Assembly (NCBI GenBank): GCA_035771165.1
Contig: JAWNZC010000344.1
Coordinates: forward strand, 1,193,501 to 1,257,500
Source: Paragorgia papillata
Lineage: Eukaryota; Cnidaria; Anthozoa; Scleralcyonacea; Coralliidae
Direction: 5' to 3'
Length of the DNA stretch: 64,000 nucleotides
Shown: piece after piece, positions 1 to 11,354 of the stretch
Layout: each line of letters begins with the position of its first letter
Position numbering within the stretch: position 1 is the stretch's first letter
Program-made: the position numbers and the translations under genes
Notes under the pieces: model-generated
Seen by the model: the letters and a program-made list of their open reading frames with translations, nothing else
Database searches by the model: none
What the model was told of the DNA's origin: nothing

Positions 1-245
1 GTTCGAATCCGAGGGCAAAGCCCCAAGGATTTATGTCGTTAATAAACCAAGATAAGGTGAGGTGCTTAAGTTATTTATATTAAACATGATCAAGGAGGTT
101 TTCTTTGAAAGAATTTAATATGAAAAAAGCTTGTTGCGAGGTTCTATCCTAAATAAATAATAAGAAAGTTTTATTACTTGCAAATTTTTTTTGCACAAAA
201 TTAGGGTGTTGAACACAAGGGTGAAATAGCTGAAATAGCTGAGAG

Positions 246-615
246 TTAGGGCCTCTTTACAAGGAGGTAACCCTCGCACTCGGGTTACCCTAGCTCTCGT
301 ACATTTCTTGTTTTTTTGTTTGTTGTTTTTTGTTTGTTGTTTTACAAGGACGCTAGGGTAACCCGGGTGCTATGGTCACCCATGCTTTGTTCTTGTAAAT
401 GCGTTTGGTACGGATAACTCGCCTACCCAGGACAACTTTTTAATAGTTTCAGGCTTCTTGTCTTCTTGTTATTTAGTGCTTGGTAACCTTGTCTAATAAA
501 GTTGACCCAGGCAGCAGGGTGACCCTCCCTGTGAAATTTTGCTTGTAAACGAGGGCTACATGTAACTTTGACCCGGGTGCTAGAGTAACCCTACCTCCTT
601 GTAAACAGGCCCTAA
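246..615. mobile_element. MITE with ~24-bp terminal inverted repeats
   Basis: The left end reads TTAGGGCCTCTTTACAAGGA and the right end is its near-perfect reverse complement, ending in AGGCCCTAA. The interior repeats related motifs (GGGTTACCC, ACCCGGGTGCT) and has no convincing reading frame. This is the form of a short non-autonomous DNA transposon. The superfamily was not determined. Confidence 0.6.
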
Positions 616-1408
616 GGCAATAACGTGCTTTTGGAGGGAGATTGTTTTTTTGCAGCCAATTGTACAGTAGTATCATTTGTGCCCAATCAGAGTAACAGTG
701 CAAATATTTCTATAAAGGTCACAAATAAGCAATATAACCAGGCAACAACAAGTTATGTTATGTACAACCACTAAATTAATATAAACATGGTTTTCTGCTA
801 CGAATTGTACAATATATATGTTGTTGATGAACAGTGAGTTGCGAATGTATAAATTTGCTTTATTTTGCAACATATTTTGTTAATGGCAATGGGGTTTCCT
901 AACCAACAGCCCACTAAAGTACACTGGGAAAATGGATCTCAGCTCCTCCCCCACCCACCTTATTTAGGACCCAAACCAAGTTTTCACTTGACAGATTGCC
1001 TTGTCAAAAAATTTCAATTGAGAAGAGTTATAGGGAAACCTTGTTGATTTCAAACTTTTATATGCTTCTCACTCAATGTGTATTTACTTTAATACAGCTC
1101 TCAAATTGTTTTCCTTAGGTTGAGAGTGAGAAGCTATCACAGTTGAGAATCATGGTGAGTGCCCAAAACAGTTTATTATTGTGTTCCTGTATTAGTCTGG
1201 TAATATGTATATAGTGTATGTGAAAGAAGTGTTTGACAACAATCCCCATTTTATTTGTTTTAACTGATAACAGAGCAACGAAAACAACAATCCGATTGAT
1301 TTGCTGAGACGGATTTGTGGTATGCTTGACAATTCAGCCAGTTCCAGCGCCAGTTCCAGCAATTCTAGTAACACCAGTCATCGGACTAACACCACAGGCA
1401 GCACAATT

Positions 1409-1416
1409 CCTCAGCA
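1409..1416. repeat. Target-site duplication, left copy
   Basis: CCTCAGCA lies immediately before the GGGGCGGATC end of the transposon and matches 8333-8340 exactly. Eight bases is the usual hAT duplication length. Confidence 0.75.
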
Positions 1417-2248
1417 GGGGCGGATCTAGGGGGGTGCAAACGTGGCTAAAGCCACGGTCAGATTTTTGTGATCTAAAAAAAATCTTGATCGACCTCCACA
1501 GAAACGCACAGTTAATCGGTGATTATCTTAAACTCCACTAATTTACTTTAAACTTGAATAGATTACCTATATTTTATAATTTCAACAAAATCAACATGTA
1601 AGTCCTTTAAAAACTATTTAAACTTCATCAAAGTCTCGAAATAATTACGGGTAATTGAGAAATCAAATTATTTCTACGACAACTCTCCGAAAGCTTTCCG
1701 AACTCAGCCCTTACGTTCGGAACGAAGTCGTAAAAGTGCAACCGCGATTTTGAGCCACGGACAGCGGGCTTTACGTTACTAAAAATAGCAAGTTGAGCCA
1801 CGGTGGAGGGGTGCAAGCCAATCACAGCGCAAGGATTTGAGTTTTGAGCCACGGTGAGCCACGGTAGCCATGTTTTTGTTGCGCAATAGTACCAAGAAGC
1901 TACAATCGGTAAATAATCGGGAGCTTTTCGTCAAATGACTCAAATTTCAGATAGCACATTTCATCTTGTTGTTCGACCTCGAACAAGAATGGCTTTCCAA
2001 GCGAAGGTTGATGTTTTGGGACAGCTTACTCAACTTTTTGGGCGCTTAAATTCACCAGAGGATATTTCCGAAGAATTGGTTTTATTGAGGCAACAATGCG
2101 AAAGCGTCTTGGCAGAAGAAAGACAGCGTGCGGTTTTGTTTATATCAGATGAATCTGATGAACAAAATACGGTGAGAACTTGTGAGTTTTCAAAGCTTCA
2201 ATTTCCGAAGAGCCAGTTGGATAGATCTTTGCTTTGTTTACCCGTAAG

Positions 2249-4246
2249 GTGAGAATTAATCTAAATAATATATCTATCGTTTTGAATACGCACAAGGTAT
2301 ACATGTATGCAAATTGTATATGTAAATTAAGTGCATATATTTAATACAACATCGATTCGACAAAGCTCAGAGTCAGTCATGCACAGCAAATTTATGTTTT
2401 CCCGCTTATATTTTATAGGCTACTTTGTGCCTGATAATATTTATATTACAATGTATTGTAAAATGTTGTTGTAATGTCAATTTAATGGAATCGTATTTAA
2501 AATTATTGCAATCAGAATGCCAATGGACTTTTCTGTAGGTACCAAGTATAATATGACCATTTAATATTATATGAATGTTCTGATAGAAATGATGGGATTG
2601 GGCCATTGGCATATATAATAATGATATATAAATCAATATGGCAGAATACTTAGTATACATAAATTCCTGCCTGGTCGAGGAACTGTTATGATTGTCAAAT
2701 ATTATAAAACTTTGACATTTTTAATTTGTTTATAGTATCAAGTATGCATTCTATGTACTGTTTAATAAACGAGCAGGAGTGTTTTATCAGATATAAAGAC
2801 ACGAGGCGAAGCCGAGTGTTTTTATATCTGATAAAACACGAACTGCGAGTTTATTGAACGGCTTCAAAAACGAACGACTTGGTAAGTTCATTGGCGTAGT
2901 AAGTTTGAAAAATAACCTTGTCTAAGCCGAGAAAATCAAAGCTAAAGTTTATGTAAATCAGGAGGTATCTTTATCACATATAAAGACACTGATTAAACTT
3001 TAATTTCTTTTGAATTTTCCTCATGAATTATTAATGAGTTTTTGAAGCATAGTTTATACTTTATAGTACTGCAAACCTTTATACTATGCATAGTGCTCCT
3101 ATCAATGTTTATATAAGCCAGACTGGAGCCGAGGGGATATGGGGGGGGGGGGGGGGTCCAATATAGTACATGATTTGTCGATGGTTGCTCATTGATGAAG
3201 GCCCATGCAAGATGCAAGCTAGGGTACATTTGATAACATGCTGTTATCTGCAGTATGTACATATAAAATAACCATGTTCCTTGTGATGTTTTTGCTCATG
3301 AATTATTATTAATAATACCATGATGACCTTGGTTTATTTTGTCCTAACTAGGTGATTTATCACTAAATTCCTTTCCAAGGGGGGAAATGTATAATTCTCT
3401 CGCCTTTGCCGGGGAAATTTCTAATTTCTCCCTCATTAAAATAGATGAGCAAAGTCAGAATGTGTTTATTCCAAAAGGAGTTTCATGCAATGGAAATAAT
3501 ATTGGGCTTGGCTTTGCCCTCAGCCTATGCCCTTGTGACCTCCACAAAACTCCCTCGGCTTGCAAGGAGATTTAATCACTAATTTCCTTAAAACCATGGT
3601 ATTACTTATAAGAAAATTAACCTGCTCATATGGGGACATATAGATTCAATTTGAAGCAGTACAACTCCTAAAGTCGGGATCATATTTTACAAAAATTTAT
3701 ATGAAATTCAAATCCCTTATCATCGCCCTCCACTGGCTCCAGCTAAACATTGATCATAATTAACACATACACAAAGAATATTTGCCAATCTACAGCCATT
3801 GCAATATCTTACCCATACCCCTGTCCCCCCTTAACAATGTTGAACAGGTCAACCCAACATAATTCAGTATTTTTACGAAAACTACTAAGTGCTTCCACTC
3901 GGTGTACGTACAGGTTAACATAGAAGTACTTAAGCTAATGATCCTAGATTCACCCATTTAAGGCAATTATATATACATATATTTGTATTGCTGCAATGTG
4001 CCTTATATAATTATTGGGTTTTTTTCATTTTATTATGCTTACTACTCTAAAATTGACAAATGTTTGTGGGGACCTTTGGTTTAACAACCTCATTTTAACA
4101 ACCTCACAATTCATTTTACTGTTTAACATTCCTTTTTATGGTTCAATTGCCACTGACAAATAGGTACTGATGTTATTAAGAGTTATATTTATCTCCATCA
4201 AGGTGAAATTCTTATTTCTGTTCTGTTCTATTGTTAAACCGTTTAG
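2249..4246 (+). other. Intron of the transposon's OTU gene
   Basis: The intron is bounded by AAG|GTGAGA and GTTTAG|C. It is AT-rich and holds a hairpin at 2756-2862 and a poly-G run near 3143-3156. No further gene is recognised in it. Confidence 0.6.
2756..2862. repeat. Hairpin-forming inverted repeat
   Basis: Arms TAATAAACGAGCAGGAGTGT and GAACTGCGAGTTTATT enclose the paired blocks TTTTATCAGATATAAA and TTTATATCTGATAAAA. It could be a very small MITE. It lies inside the transposon intron. Confidence 0.6.
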
Positions 4247-5034
4247 CACCTTGGCTAATGGGAATTGCCTTTACAATGCTTGCTCAATTGCACTGACAGG
4301 AGATGAACACCTATCCCCATATTTGCGGTGCCTCACCAGTATTGAGATGTATGAAAATGCTGTATATTATGCAAATCATCCTTTAATTCAATCACAGCAT
4401 GAGAATGGAGCGTTCACTTCACTCAAAAATGCCTTTGCTATGTGTTTATCGGATGATGCACTTTCCTATTGTGAAAAAAACGGCCATATAGCAGCAGTTG
4501 TAGAGGAAGCAAAGCGTAATGCCAACAATTACAAGTGGTCATCAATGATGTGTATGTTTGCATTGTCAACGGCCATTCACTGCATCATTCAATCATACTA
4601 TCCTATCAAAAATGATTCAGCAGCAAAAGAGGATTGGGACTCTTTAGAAAAAATGTTTAACTGTTCGATTAAGCCAAGGCAACCTTTTGATGATAGCTCC
4701 ATCAAAAATGTTCATATTTTTCGTTGTGCGGCTATCCCAGTACGTTATTTGGTAGATCGGAAAATCCCAGAAACAAAAAATCATTTTGTTGCCCTGTGTC
4801 AACCAATGAAAAATGTTGAGCCTGGTGAGCATTACTTTGTGCCCAAACTACCACAATCAGTCAAAACAACCATTGATCCAACTGCGCTTACCAAGATGCC
4901 GAAACAAACTACAGTAACACCTTCCACAATATCCAAGCAGCAGTGCCCTTCCATTGGTAAAAAGAGAAGACAGCTTAGGTTAGACGTGCTGCTTCCTAAG
5001 AAAAGAATTACCGAAACACATCAATCCAGTACGA

Positions 5035-7428
5035 GTGATGGCATTCTTCCTAATTCTTCCTGGATCTTCCTCCAGTAATCATACAATAACGGCAAATATT
5101 AGTAAAAAATCTAGTAACGAAATACCTGGGGACATTTCTAAGAAAACGAACAATAGCGATCCCAAAGATATATTTAATTACGTAAATCGGAGGTCTACTC
5201 TTACAGATATGGAAAAATATGAAGTCCTTACTAGCACTTGGAAACCTGATTCAGCCTATTCTTTTCCACCTGTCTAAAAATCAAAAAGGCGATTTCAATA
5301 TTCGTGGTTAACTAGATTTCCATGGTTGGCGTATTCTGCAACTGAGAATGGTGGTTTTTGCATTAATTGTGTCCTTTTTGGCGGTGAAAGTACGCACAAC
5401 GCCAGTAAGCTCCAGAGATTAATGACCTCTCCACTTCTTCCTTCATCAGCTTCCTTGCAAAAGTTAACTCAACACGGGCAGACCTCTATGGTTCATCAAA
5501 CGGCAACTATCCGAGCGTCGGAGTTTAAATGTATGATGGAACGGAAAACTATTGGCATTGATGAACAGCTCAATAATGCTAAACGGGAGTTGATTGAGAA
5601 GAACAGAGTCCGATTTCGACCAATTGTCGGAGCAGTAATAGCGTGTGGTAGACAGAATATTGCACTTCGCGGTCATCGGGATGATTCTGATCATTATTTG
5701 GAAGATGACACAACAAACCCGGGTAATTTCATCACGATTCTCAAATATGGTGCTACATGTGGTAACCTAATGGATGCGCTTTTCATAGATTGTCCTGCGA
5801 ACCAAACTTACCGATCTAAAACGATTCAGAACGAAATTATTGAAGTATGTGGCGAAATGATAACTGAATCGATCGTGAATGAGATTAAAGATGCGAAGTT
5901 CTTCTCGGTATTAGCTGACGAAGCTACGGATTGCTCTAATGAAGAACAAATGGCTGTGGTCTCGAGATATATCAACAACAACACCCTAACCATACGAGAG
6001 GAATTTCTTGGTTTCGTTACCTGCAAAAAAGGTTTGACCGGAAAAGCTCTTGCTGGCCAAATTTGCGACTTTGTTAAAGGTATCGGTCTACGTATGGAGG
6101 ATTGTCGTGGTCAAGGCTATGATGGAGCAGGGAATATGGCAGGCAAACAATCGGGAGTTGCTGCTCGAATCCAGCGAATGCATGACAAGGTAATTTACAT
6201 TCACTGTAGCTCACACGTTTTGAATCTTTGCGTTGCATCCTCATGCAAAATAGCCATGGTTCGGGATATGATGGATAACGTCCGTTCCGTCTCTGATTTT
6301 TTTAATAAATCACCGAAGCGAGTACTCGTGTTGATCGAAAAAATCAAGCAGTTACTTCCTGAAACCCGCCAATACAAGTTGTTGAATGTATGTCGCACAA
6401 GATGGGTGGAAAGAATCAATGGCTTGTCGATATTTATGAAGTGTTACGTGGCTATCATTGCAGCACTCGATGCGGTTGACAAAGACACGACGAACGATCG
6501 GGATGCGCGTTTCCGAGCCAGCGGTATGAAGGTAGCAATTAAAAAGTACAAGTTTATTGTTTGCCTTGTTCTCGTAGAGCGTTGCCTAAAATGTACCAAG
6601 CCTTTAACCCTTCAACTCCAGTCTGCTTCCCTTGATGCTGGAAAAGCCCAAGAAAAGGTATCTCTGTTATATCTAACAATCAACGAACTTCGTTCTGAAA
6701 TTGACAAAACCCATACATCGTTTTACCAAATGGCATTCAATTTAGCAGCTGAAGTAAAAGTCGAGCCTTTTGCGCCGCGAATAAATGATCGTCAAGTGCA
6801 TCGAGAAAATGTTCCCGCTGATTCAACGTCAGAATATTTCAAGAGAGCAGTTACAATCCCTTTTTTAGATCAGCTTATGAGTCAAATACAGTCTCGCTTT
6901 TCCGAAAGTAATCTTGATGCCCTAGATGTGATGTATGTAATGCCACATTATGTTGTCTCAGAACCCAACTGGGAAGAACATTTTTCTCGTTTCCTTCGCA
7001 AATACGCGGATGATTTACCTGATCCCGACTTTATCCAATGTGAATTGCGAATGTGGCGAGTGAGGCGAATGTGGCGAATGAGTAATCTTAAAGATCCTCT
7101 GCCAACCTCCCTCGAAGAACTTCTGCCCTACGCCGATCGGTTTTCTTTTCCAAACATCCTCACCGCTTTGAAGATTTTTGGAACAATTCCAGTGACGACA
7201 TGCAGCTGCGAACGATCTATTTCAACACTTCGCCGATTGAAAACGTTCACGAGAAGTACGATGGGTGAAAAAAGATTAAGAGCACTAGCGCTCTTAAACG
7301 TTCATCTGGAAATCAAGCTTGATACAGAGAAGGTAATTGACCGATTTGCCATGAAACATCCCAGAAGAATGTTGCTACTAGATCCCTTAAACGGCGATGA
7401 CATCGATGAAACTCTCGAGATGATCTAG
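5035..7428 (+). pseudogene. hAT-like transposase (TTF zinc finger, DUF4371, hAT dimerisation domain) with one in-frame stop
   Basis: One frame runs from about 5035 to 7428, interrupted only by TAA at 5275-5277. Around that stop lies a TTF/ZMYM-type zinc finger: a Tyr-Ser-Phe-Pro-Pro segment before it, then RFPWLAYS and FCINCVLFGG after it. A DUF4371-like RNase-H fold follows, with FFSVLADEATDCSNEEQ (first catalytic Asp) and GYDGAGNMAGKQSGVA (second Asp). The C-terminal hAT dimerisation block reads CSCERSISTLRRLKTF with its conserved Glu. The family cuts and pastes DNA in the nucleus, leaving 8-bp duplications, which matches the element's flanks. It resembles THAP0/ZMYM1-type proteins. It is broken by a stop and the upstream frame change. 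Confidence 0.8.
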
Positions 7429-7430
7429 AA

Positions 7431-7975
7431 ATGAACATTTTCCCTTCCAACTGCCGTTCTTCATGTCGCTTCTTCAAGATAATTAACAAATACACATTAG
7501 TAAAGATGGACTCGAAATGAACATTTTCCCTTCCAACTGCCGTTCTTCATGTCGCTGCTTGCCTTCAAGATAATTAACAAATACACATTAGTAAAGATGG
7601 ACTTGAAATGAACATTATTTTCCTTTCCAACTGCCGTTCTGCTGCTGCTTCAAGATTCGCAAGTGAACATTTTCCCAAACTGTCGTTCTACTGCTGTTTT
7701 AAGTTATTTTGAGTGAAGTGAACATTTTTCCAAACTATCGTTCTGCTGCTGTAATAAGAAGATTTGCAAGTAAACAGTTTTCGTAACTGCCGTTCTGCTG
7801 CTGTTTCAAGATTATCTACAAGTTAGTGGACAGTTTCCCTAACTGCCGTTCCCTTTGTTTTAAGATTTGCAAGTGAACATTTTCCCTAGCCACCGTTCTG
7901 GCGCTGTTTCAAGATTTGCGAGTGAACATTTTTCCTAGCTATCGCGTTCTGCCGCTGTTGCATGATGGTTTACCA
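7431..7975. repeat. Degenerate tandem repeats in the transposon 3' region
   Basis: The unit begins ATGAACATTTTCCCTTCCAA and recurs at 7431, 7517 and about 7608 (periods of about 86-91 bp). It is followed by shorter degenerate units that keep the GAACATTTTCC and TGCCGTTCTGCTGCTG cores. Subterminal repeats like these often bind transposase in DNA transposons; that role is inferred here. Confidence 0.7.
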
Positions 7976-8332
7976 TAAACATTTCCTGTTACAGTACCGC
8001 TGTTTGCTGATATCAAAGGGAGCGTGCTTCGCTACTACTGTACAGCTATTACAAAATCATTAATCATCATTTGATGTTGCACCATTGACTCAACAAACGG
8101 GTATGTTGATAAATAAATTTCATACTTTTTGCGTGTTTTATTTTTTTTTAGTTCGCAATATAGGTATAATAATAGCAAAGTTAATGAGCAAATTCGAAGC
8201 TCAGAATGCCGGAAATCCGATTTCCGGGGTTCAAATTTCAAAAATTTTCCGGGGGCCCATGCCCCCGGACCCCCCTAGATGTGCGTGGACATTATCCTGA
8301 CACGGTCAGAAATATAGCTGGATCCGCCCCTG

Positions 8333-8340
8333 CCTCAGCA
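8333..8340. repeat. Target-site duplication, right copy
   Basis: CCTCAGCA follows the GCCCCTG end of the transposon. The host exon resumes right after it in the original frame. Confidence 0.75.
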
Positions 8341-8894
8341 ATCTCGGAACACGTCAAGTAATGCTCAAGCTCAAAATCATGCAAGCACTTCTACTTCACA
8401 ATTAAGTAGCCCTCGTCAAACAGCTGTTGAGGAGCACAGACGTTTATTTACTAGACAGTCGGTATGTACATATTTGAAAACTTTTAACTGATGTATATAT
8501 TATACAAAATGTTAAGTCTTGTATTGCATGACAATCACTGTCTTACAATCTGTGAAAATATCTTGTCTTATTAATAGAGAATTTAGCCTTATGGGGGTAG
8601 ATGTGCTTCAACACAAAGGAGGACAAGACCCTCAAGGAAAGGTGAACTGATTTATTCTTATCTTATATTTATTTTTGGCAATATTTTGATGTTGGTGAGA
8701 AATTTTCCCTGGGAGAACGAAGAAATATAGTATGGTAGGTTCAGGACAAGTTAATTAATTAAACTATATTGAGCGAACAGTATGGTGAAGTGGTTATTTG
8801 TCTTGTTAATTTGATGGAAATCTCAGTACAGTACTTGTACTTATAATTAAGAGTTTTACAGTAGAGTATTTAACAAGGCAGTGTTGAACCAACA

Positions 8895-9080
8895 GGCAAC
8901 AATCGAAATATAGTAAGGTTTGATATACTGCCGAAACAGAGAACGTAAGAGTCTAACATTTCGAGCCTTCGTCAGAGAGAAATGTGGAAACAGGGCCTTC
9001 ACTCGAAACGTTAGACTCCTACATTCTCTGTTTCTGCAGAACAGTGTATATCGAACCTTACTATATTGCGATTGTTAAAT
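8895..9080. mobile_element. Short MITE in a HECT-gene intron
   Basis: Inverted ends CAATCGAAATATAGTAAGGTT and AACCTTACTATATTGCGATTG enclose a second inverted pair (CGAAACAGAGAA and TTCTCTGTTTCTG). No coding potential is seen. Confidence 0.65.
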
Positions 9081-9247
9081 TAAAAAAATTATTTAAGAAG
9101 TTGCTAGGACTGCAGATAGGTGGCCTCTTTAGAGGGGTCATCAAAGAATAAAGAGGGGTACAACTATACTGGTTTGCTTTCCCATCTGCTTGCTTTGCTT
9201 GTTTATCTCTTTCTTTTCTTGTATGTTTATTTGTTTTCACTAATGTA

Positions 9248-9437
9248 GTAGACCACTTTCATAATAGCGATAATTTGAATATTCTTCTGTGTGCATCCTA
9301 ACAAGCCTTTCTGGCCTTGTGTGTGAATTGTGAGTCTGCAATTCAAAAGAATGTTTGCTTCATAACGAGGCCAGAAAGGCTCATTAGGATGCACATAAAA
9401 GAATATTTAAACTGGTGGCCATTATGAAAGTGGTCTA
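9248..9437. mobile_element. TA-flanked MITE next to a HECT-gene exon
   Basis: The ends TAGACCACTTTCATAAT and ATTATGAAAGTGGTCTA are exact inverted repeats bounded by TA, as in Tc1/mariner-type elements. Inner arms pair GCATCCTAA with TTAGGATGC and GGCCAGAAAGGC with its complement. The right end lies 18 bp before the exon at 9456, so it overlaps the region where the branch site and polypyrimidine tract should be. Confidence 0.75.
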
Positions 9438-9455
9438 TGGTTTGGTTTCTTACAG

Positions 9456-9714
9456 AGAAATTCGTAACAAAGAAAATGTTTTGTTTGGCTGACAAAGATC
9501 AGATCAACACACCTTCTGGTGCCGAGAGATTGGAGCTAATGAGAAATGATTTGGGAGAGAAGAGGGTATCCATTCCTTCATTGGCACAAAACAGTGGTGT
9601 AAAGGACGCGATAATCAAGTATGTACCTGACCTACAAGGTTAATTGAGTAATATGGAATGTGTTTTTCTTGCTTAAAGAGTGAATTCAAACCCAATTTAT
9701 TTTTGTTTCACTCC

Positions 9715-9754
<40 letters not shown>

Positions 9755-10097
9755 ATATATATACATGTATATATATATACATGTATATATATATACATGT
9801 ATATATATTGTCACAAATCTGACATTTTTAGAGCATATCCAGTATTGAGTGACTGTGGTGGGTTCCAGCTTCTCTTATCAAAAGAAAAACCTAAAAATGA
9901 GCTACGAATCGTCAGCCACGGCGCATGTAGTGCAGAAGAGCTCAGGTGCTTTGGGTCAGGAAGGATATACATAAGGCCTCTTCAAAGAAACATTAACCTT
10001 AATGTCCAAGCTGTTCAAGAAGAATTTCGAAGAGTGTTTATCATGCTTCATCTCCTATCCAGTAAGCAAGATGCGAGAACATATAGAAGAATGCGTG
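9456..10097 (+). pseudogene. Two exons of the HECT-ligase gene: conserved linker and C2HC zinc finger, frame-shifted
   Basis: The exon at 9456-9618 encodes a segment with FCLADKDQINTPSGAERLEL and joins in phase to 9832, which continues with [14 protein letters not shown] and then GRIYIRPLQ. Both resemble the central region of G2E3-like cnidarian proteins. Near 10000-10030 the conserved reading moves by one base. In the downstream frame a zinc-finger pattern appears (CLSCF, then HIEEC) up to a GTAATT donor at 10098. The frame that carries RIYIRPLQ instead runs on as unrelated sequence. A one-base indel is the simplest explanation; an unrecognised mini-intron is less likely. The next exon (10173-10358) also seems to need a frame change to keep its Cys/His residues together. 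Confidence 0.6.
9719..9808. repeat. TA microsatellite with TACATG interruptions
   Basis: An (AT)n run is followed by four spaced TATATACATGTATA units. It lies in the intron just before the exon at 9832. Confidence 0.9.
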
Positions 10098-10777
10098 GTA
10101 ATTATAACTATTTTGAAATGTTTAGTGTACTTTAATTATATTTCTAATTAATTCTATTTTTAAATAATTCAGATTCTAAACAAATTTGCGGACAAATTTC
10201 TGACGATGGGAACTGCAGTTTATTTCTGTTTTCCATGTTTACAAAGATTGTAGAGGAAGTCATTTTGATATTTATAATTTAATTGATATTAAGACTGATT
10301 ACCAAGCCTCAAGCAACGAGGAAAGTGACGTGGGTGCTGACATTGAAAATGATGATGGGTAAATACTTTTTAAAATTGTTCAAAAAGTATAATCTTGCCA
10401 AGGTCGCTAAATTTCAGAACGTAGTTTAAAAATAACAATAGGTATATGCTATGGATATATTGCAACATAATTATCATAACTGACGCAAAAATTGTATATT
10501 ACCACAGATCGAGAATGCAACTTGGCAGTGACAACGACGTAGCACCAGTACCCGTTATAACTATCTCTGACGTCAGTGAGGATGGTAATGAGAGGCGACC
10601 CCTAATTCAAACTAGTATGGATGAATTTACGCGGTGAGTATTCCGGTCGAAAAGTAGGTATACGTGATGCTAGCCTGGCCTGCCTTGCCGGCGTTGGGGT
10701 GAAAGGAACGCCCATCATAGTCATAAATTCAAAAACGTGATTTATATTCGAGATTTTTTTTATAAACAGGTAGACAG

Positions 10778-10985
10778 ATGATGATGATGATGATGAATCT
10801 TTATTTCTTCTCGGGGAATCATCAGTTATAAAAAACTACTTTACATGAAAGCCGAGATCTCTAAAAATGACTAGTACACGAAAAAATTACATAATTAATT
10901 ACATTAAAAACTACACTAGCTACAAACTTTAAAATTGGAACTATACAATACGATTACGTCTATAATATTATTACATTTGGAAGGA
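10778..10985 (-). mobile_element. Possible LINE 3' tail (reverse orientation)
   Basis: GATGATGATGATGATGAATC followed by TTTATTTCTTCTCGGGG looks like the reverse complement of a CR1/L2-type 3' end, which finishes in short microsatellite units. There is no coding part, so the assignment is weak. Confidence 0.3.
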
Positions 10986-11354
10986 TCGATATCTACAGAT
11001 AGACAGATAGACATATAGATTGATAGATATGCCCTATATGAATATAGATTTGCCATATGTGAATGGCAACATTCGATTTTTTCTTCAGCAACTTTTTATT
11101 TCATATTGTAAATTTTTGGTATAGCGTTCGCACATGCATGTTTGCTATTTCGTACTTTTTCTCTGTATATGAAACAGTCATTGACTTAACTTTTTTTGTT
11201 CTTTTTTGCAGAGATGATGTACAGTACGACGATCATCTACGCCAGGCTATCAACTCTACACTGTCCAATATGTAAGCCGATCATTACATTTTAGTTAGCT
11301 TATTCGTGTGATTGTTATTTTAATATACGTATTTGTTTAATTATTTACTATAGG

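Larger units (their letters stand above)
1935..5078 (+). pseudogene. Transposon-encoded OTU (vertnin-like) cysteine-protease domain region
   Basis: Exon 1 (1935-2248) starts at ATG and ends CCCGTAAG|GTGAGA in phase 2. The intron runs 2249-4246. Exon 2 starts after GTTTAG at 4247 in matching phase. The joined product has an N-terminal coiled region with SPEDISEELVLLRQQ, then LANGNCLYNACSIALTGDEH, whose Cys is the expected OTU nucleophile, then SSMMCMFALSTAIHC and an OTU-like His in ETKNHFVALC. The pattern of an LRxLTSxEMY stretch after the Cys resembles the OTU domain of vertebrate vertnin (from memory). It may process ubiquitin-like or self proteins, but no substrate can be inferred. The OTU frame closes at 5076 while the transposase frame opens at about 5035, a one-base offset that suggests a frameshift in a formerly fused protein. 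Confidence 0.65.
1415..8332 (+). mobile_element. hAT-like DNA transposon carrying an OTU domain, inserted in a HECT-ligase exon
   Basis: The ends are CAGGGGCGGATC and GATCCGCCCCTG. They are flanked by identical 8-mers CCTCAGCA (1409-1416 and 8333-8340), with the CA of the left repeat overlapping the terminal CA. Taking out the insert and one repeat leaves an open host exon in frame. The element contains an upstream exon (1935-2248), an OTU exon (from 4247), a transposase body to 7428, and about 900 bp of 3' repeats. The interior is about 6.9 kb, long for a hAT element. The coding region has one frame change (about 5035-5080) and one TAA (5275), so this copy is probably inactive. Confidence 0.8.

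Noticed and set aside
1..30. GTTCGAATCC at the window start as a tRNA gene end
   Set aside because: It matches a tRNA B box, but the rest of a tRNA would lie outside the window and no acceptor stem can be checked.
9719..10135. A 151-codon protein starting in the TA microsatellite
   Set aside because: Its first part is translated simple repeat and intron. The real coding part begins at the acceptor near 9832.
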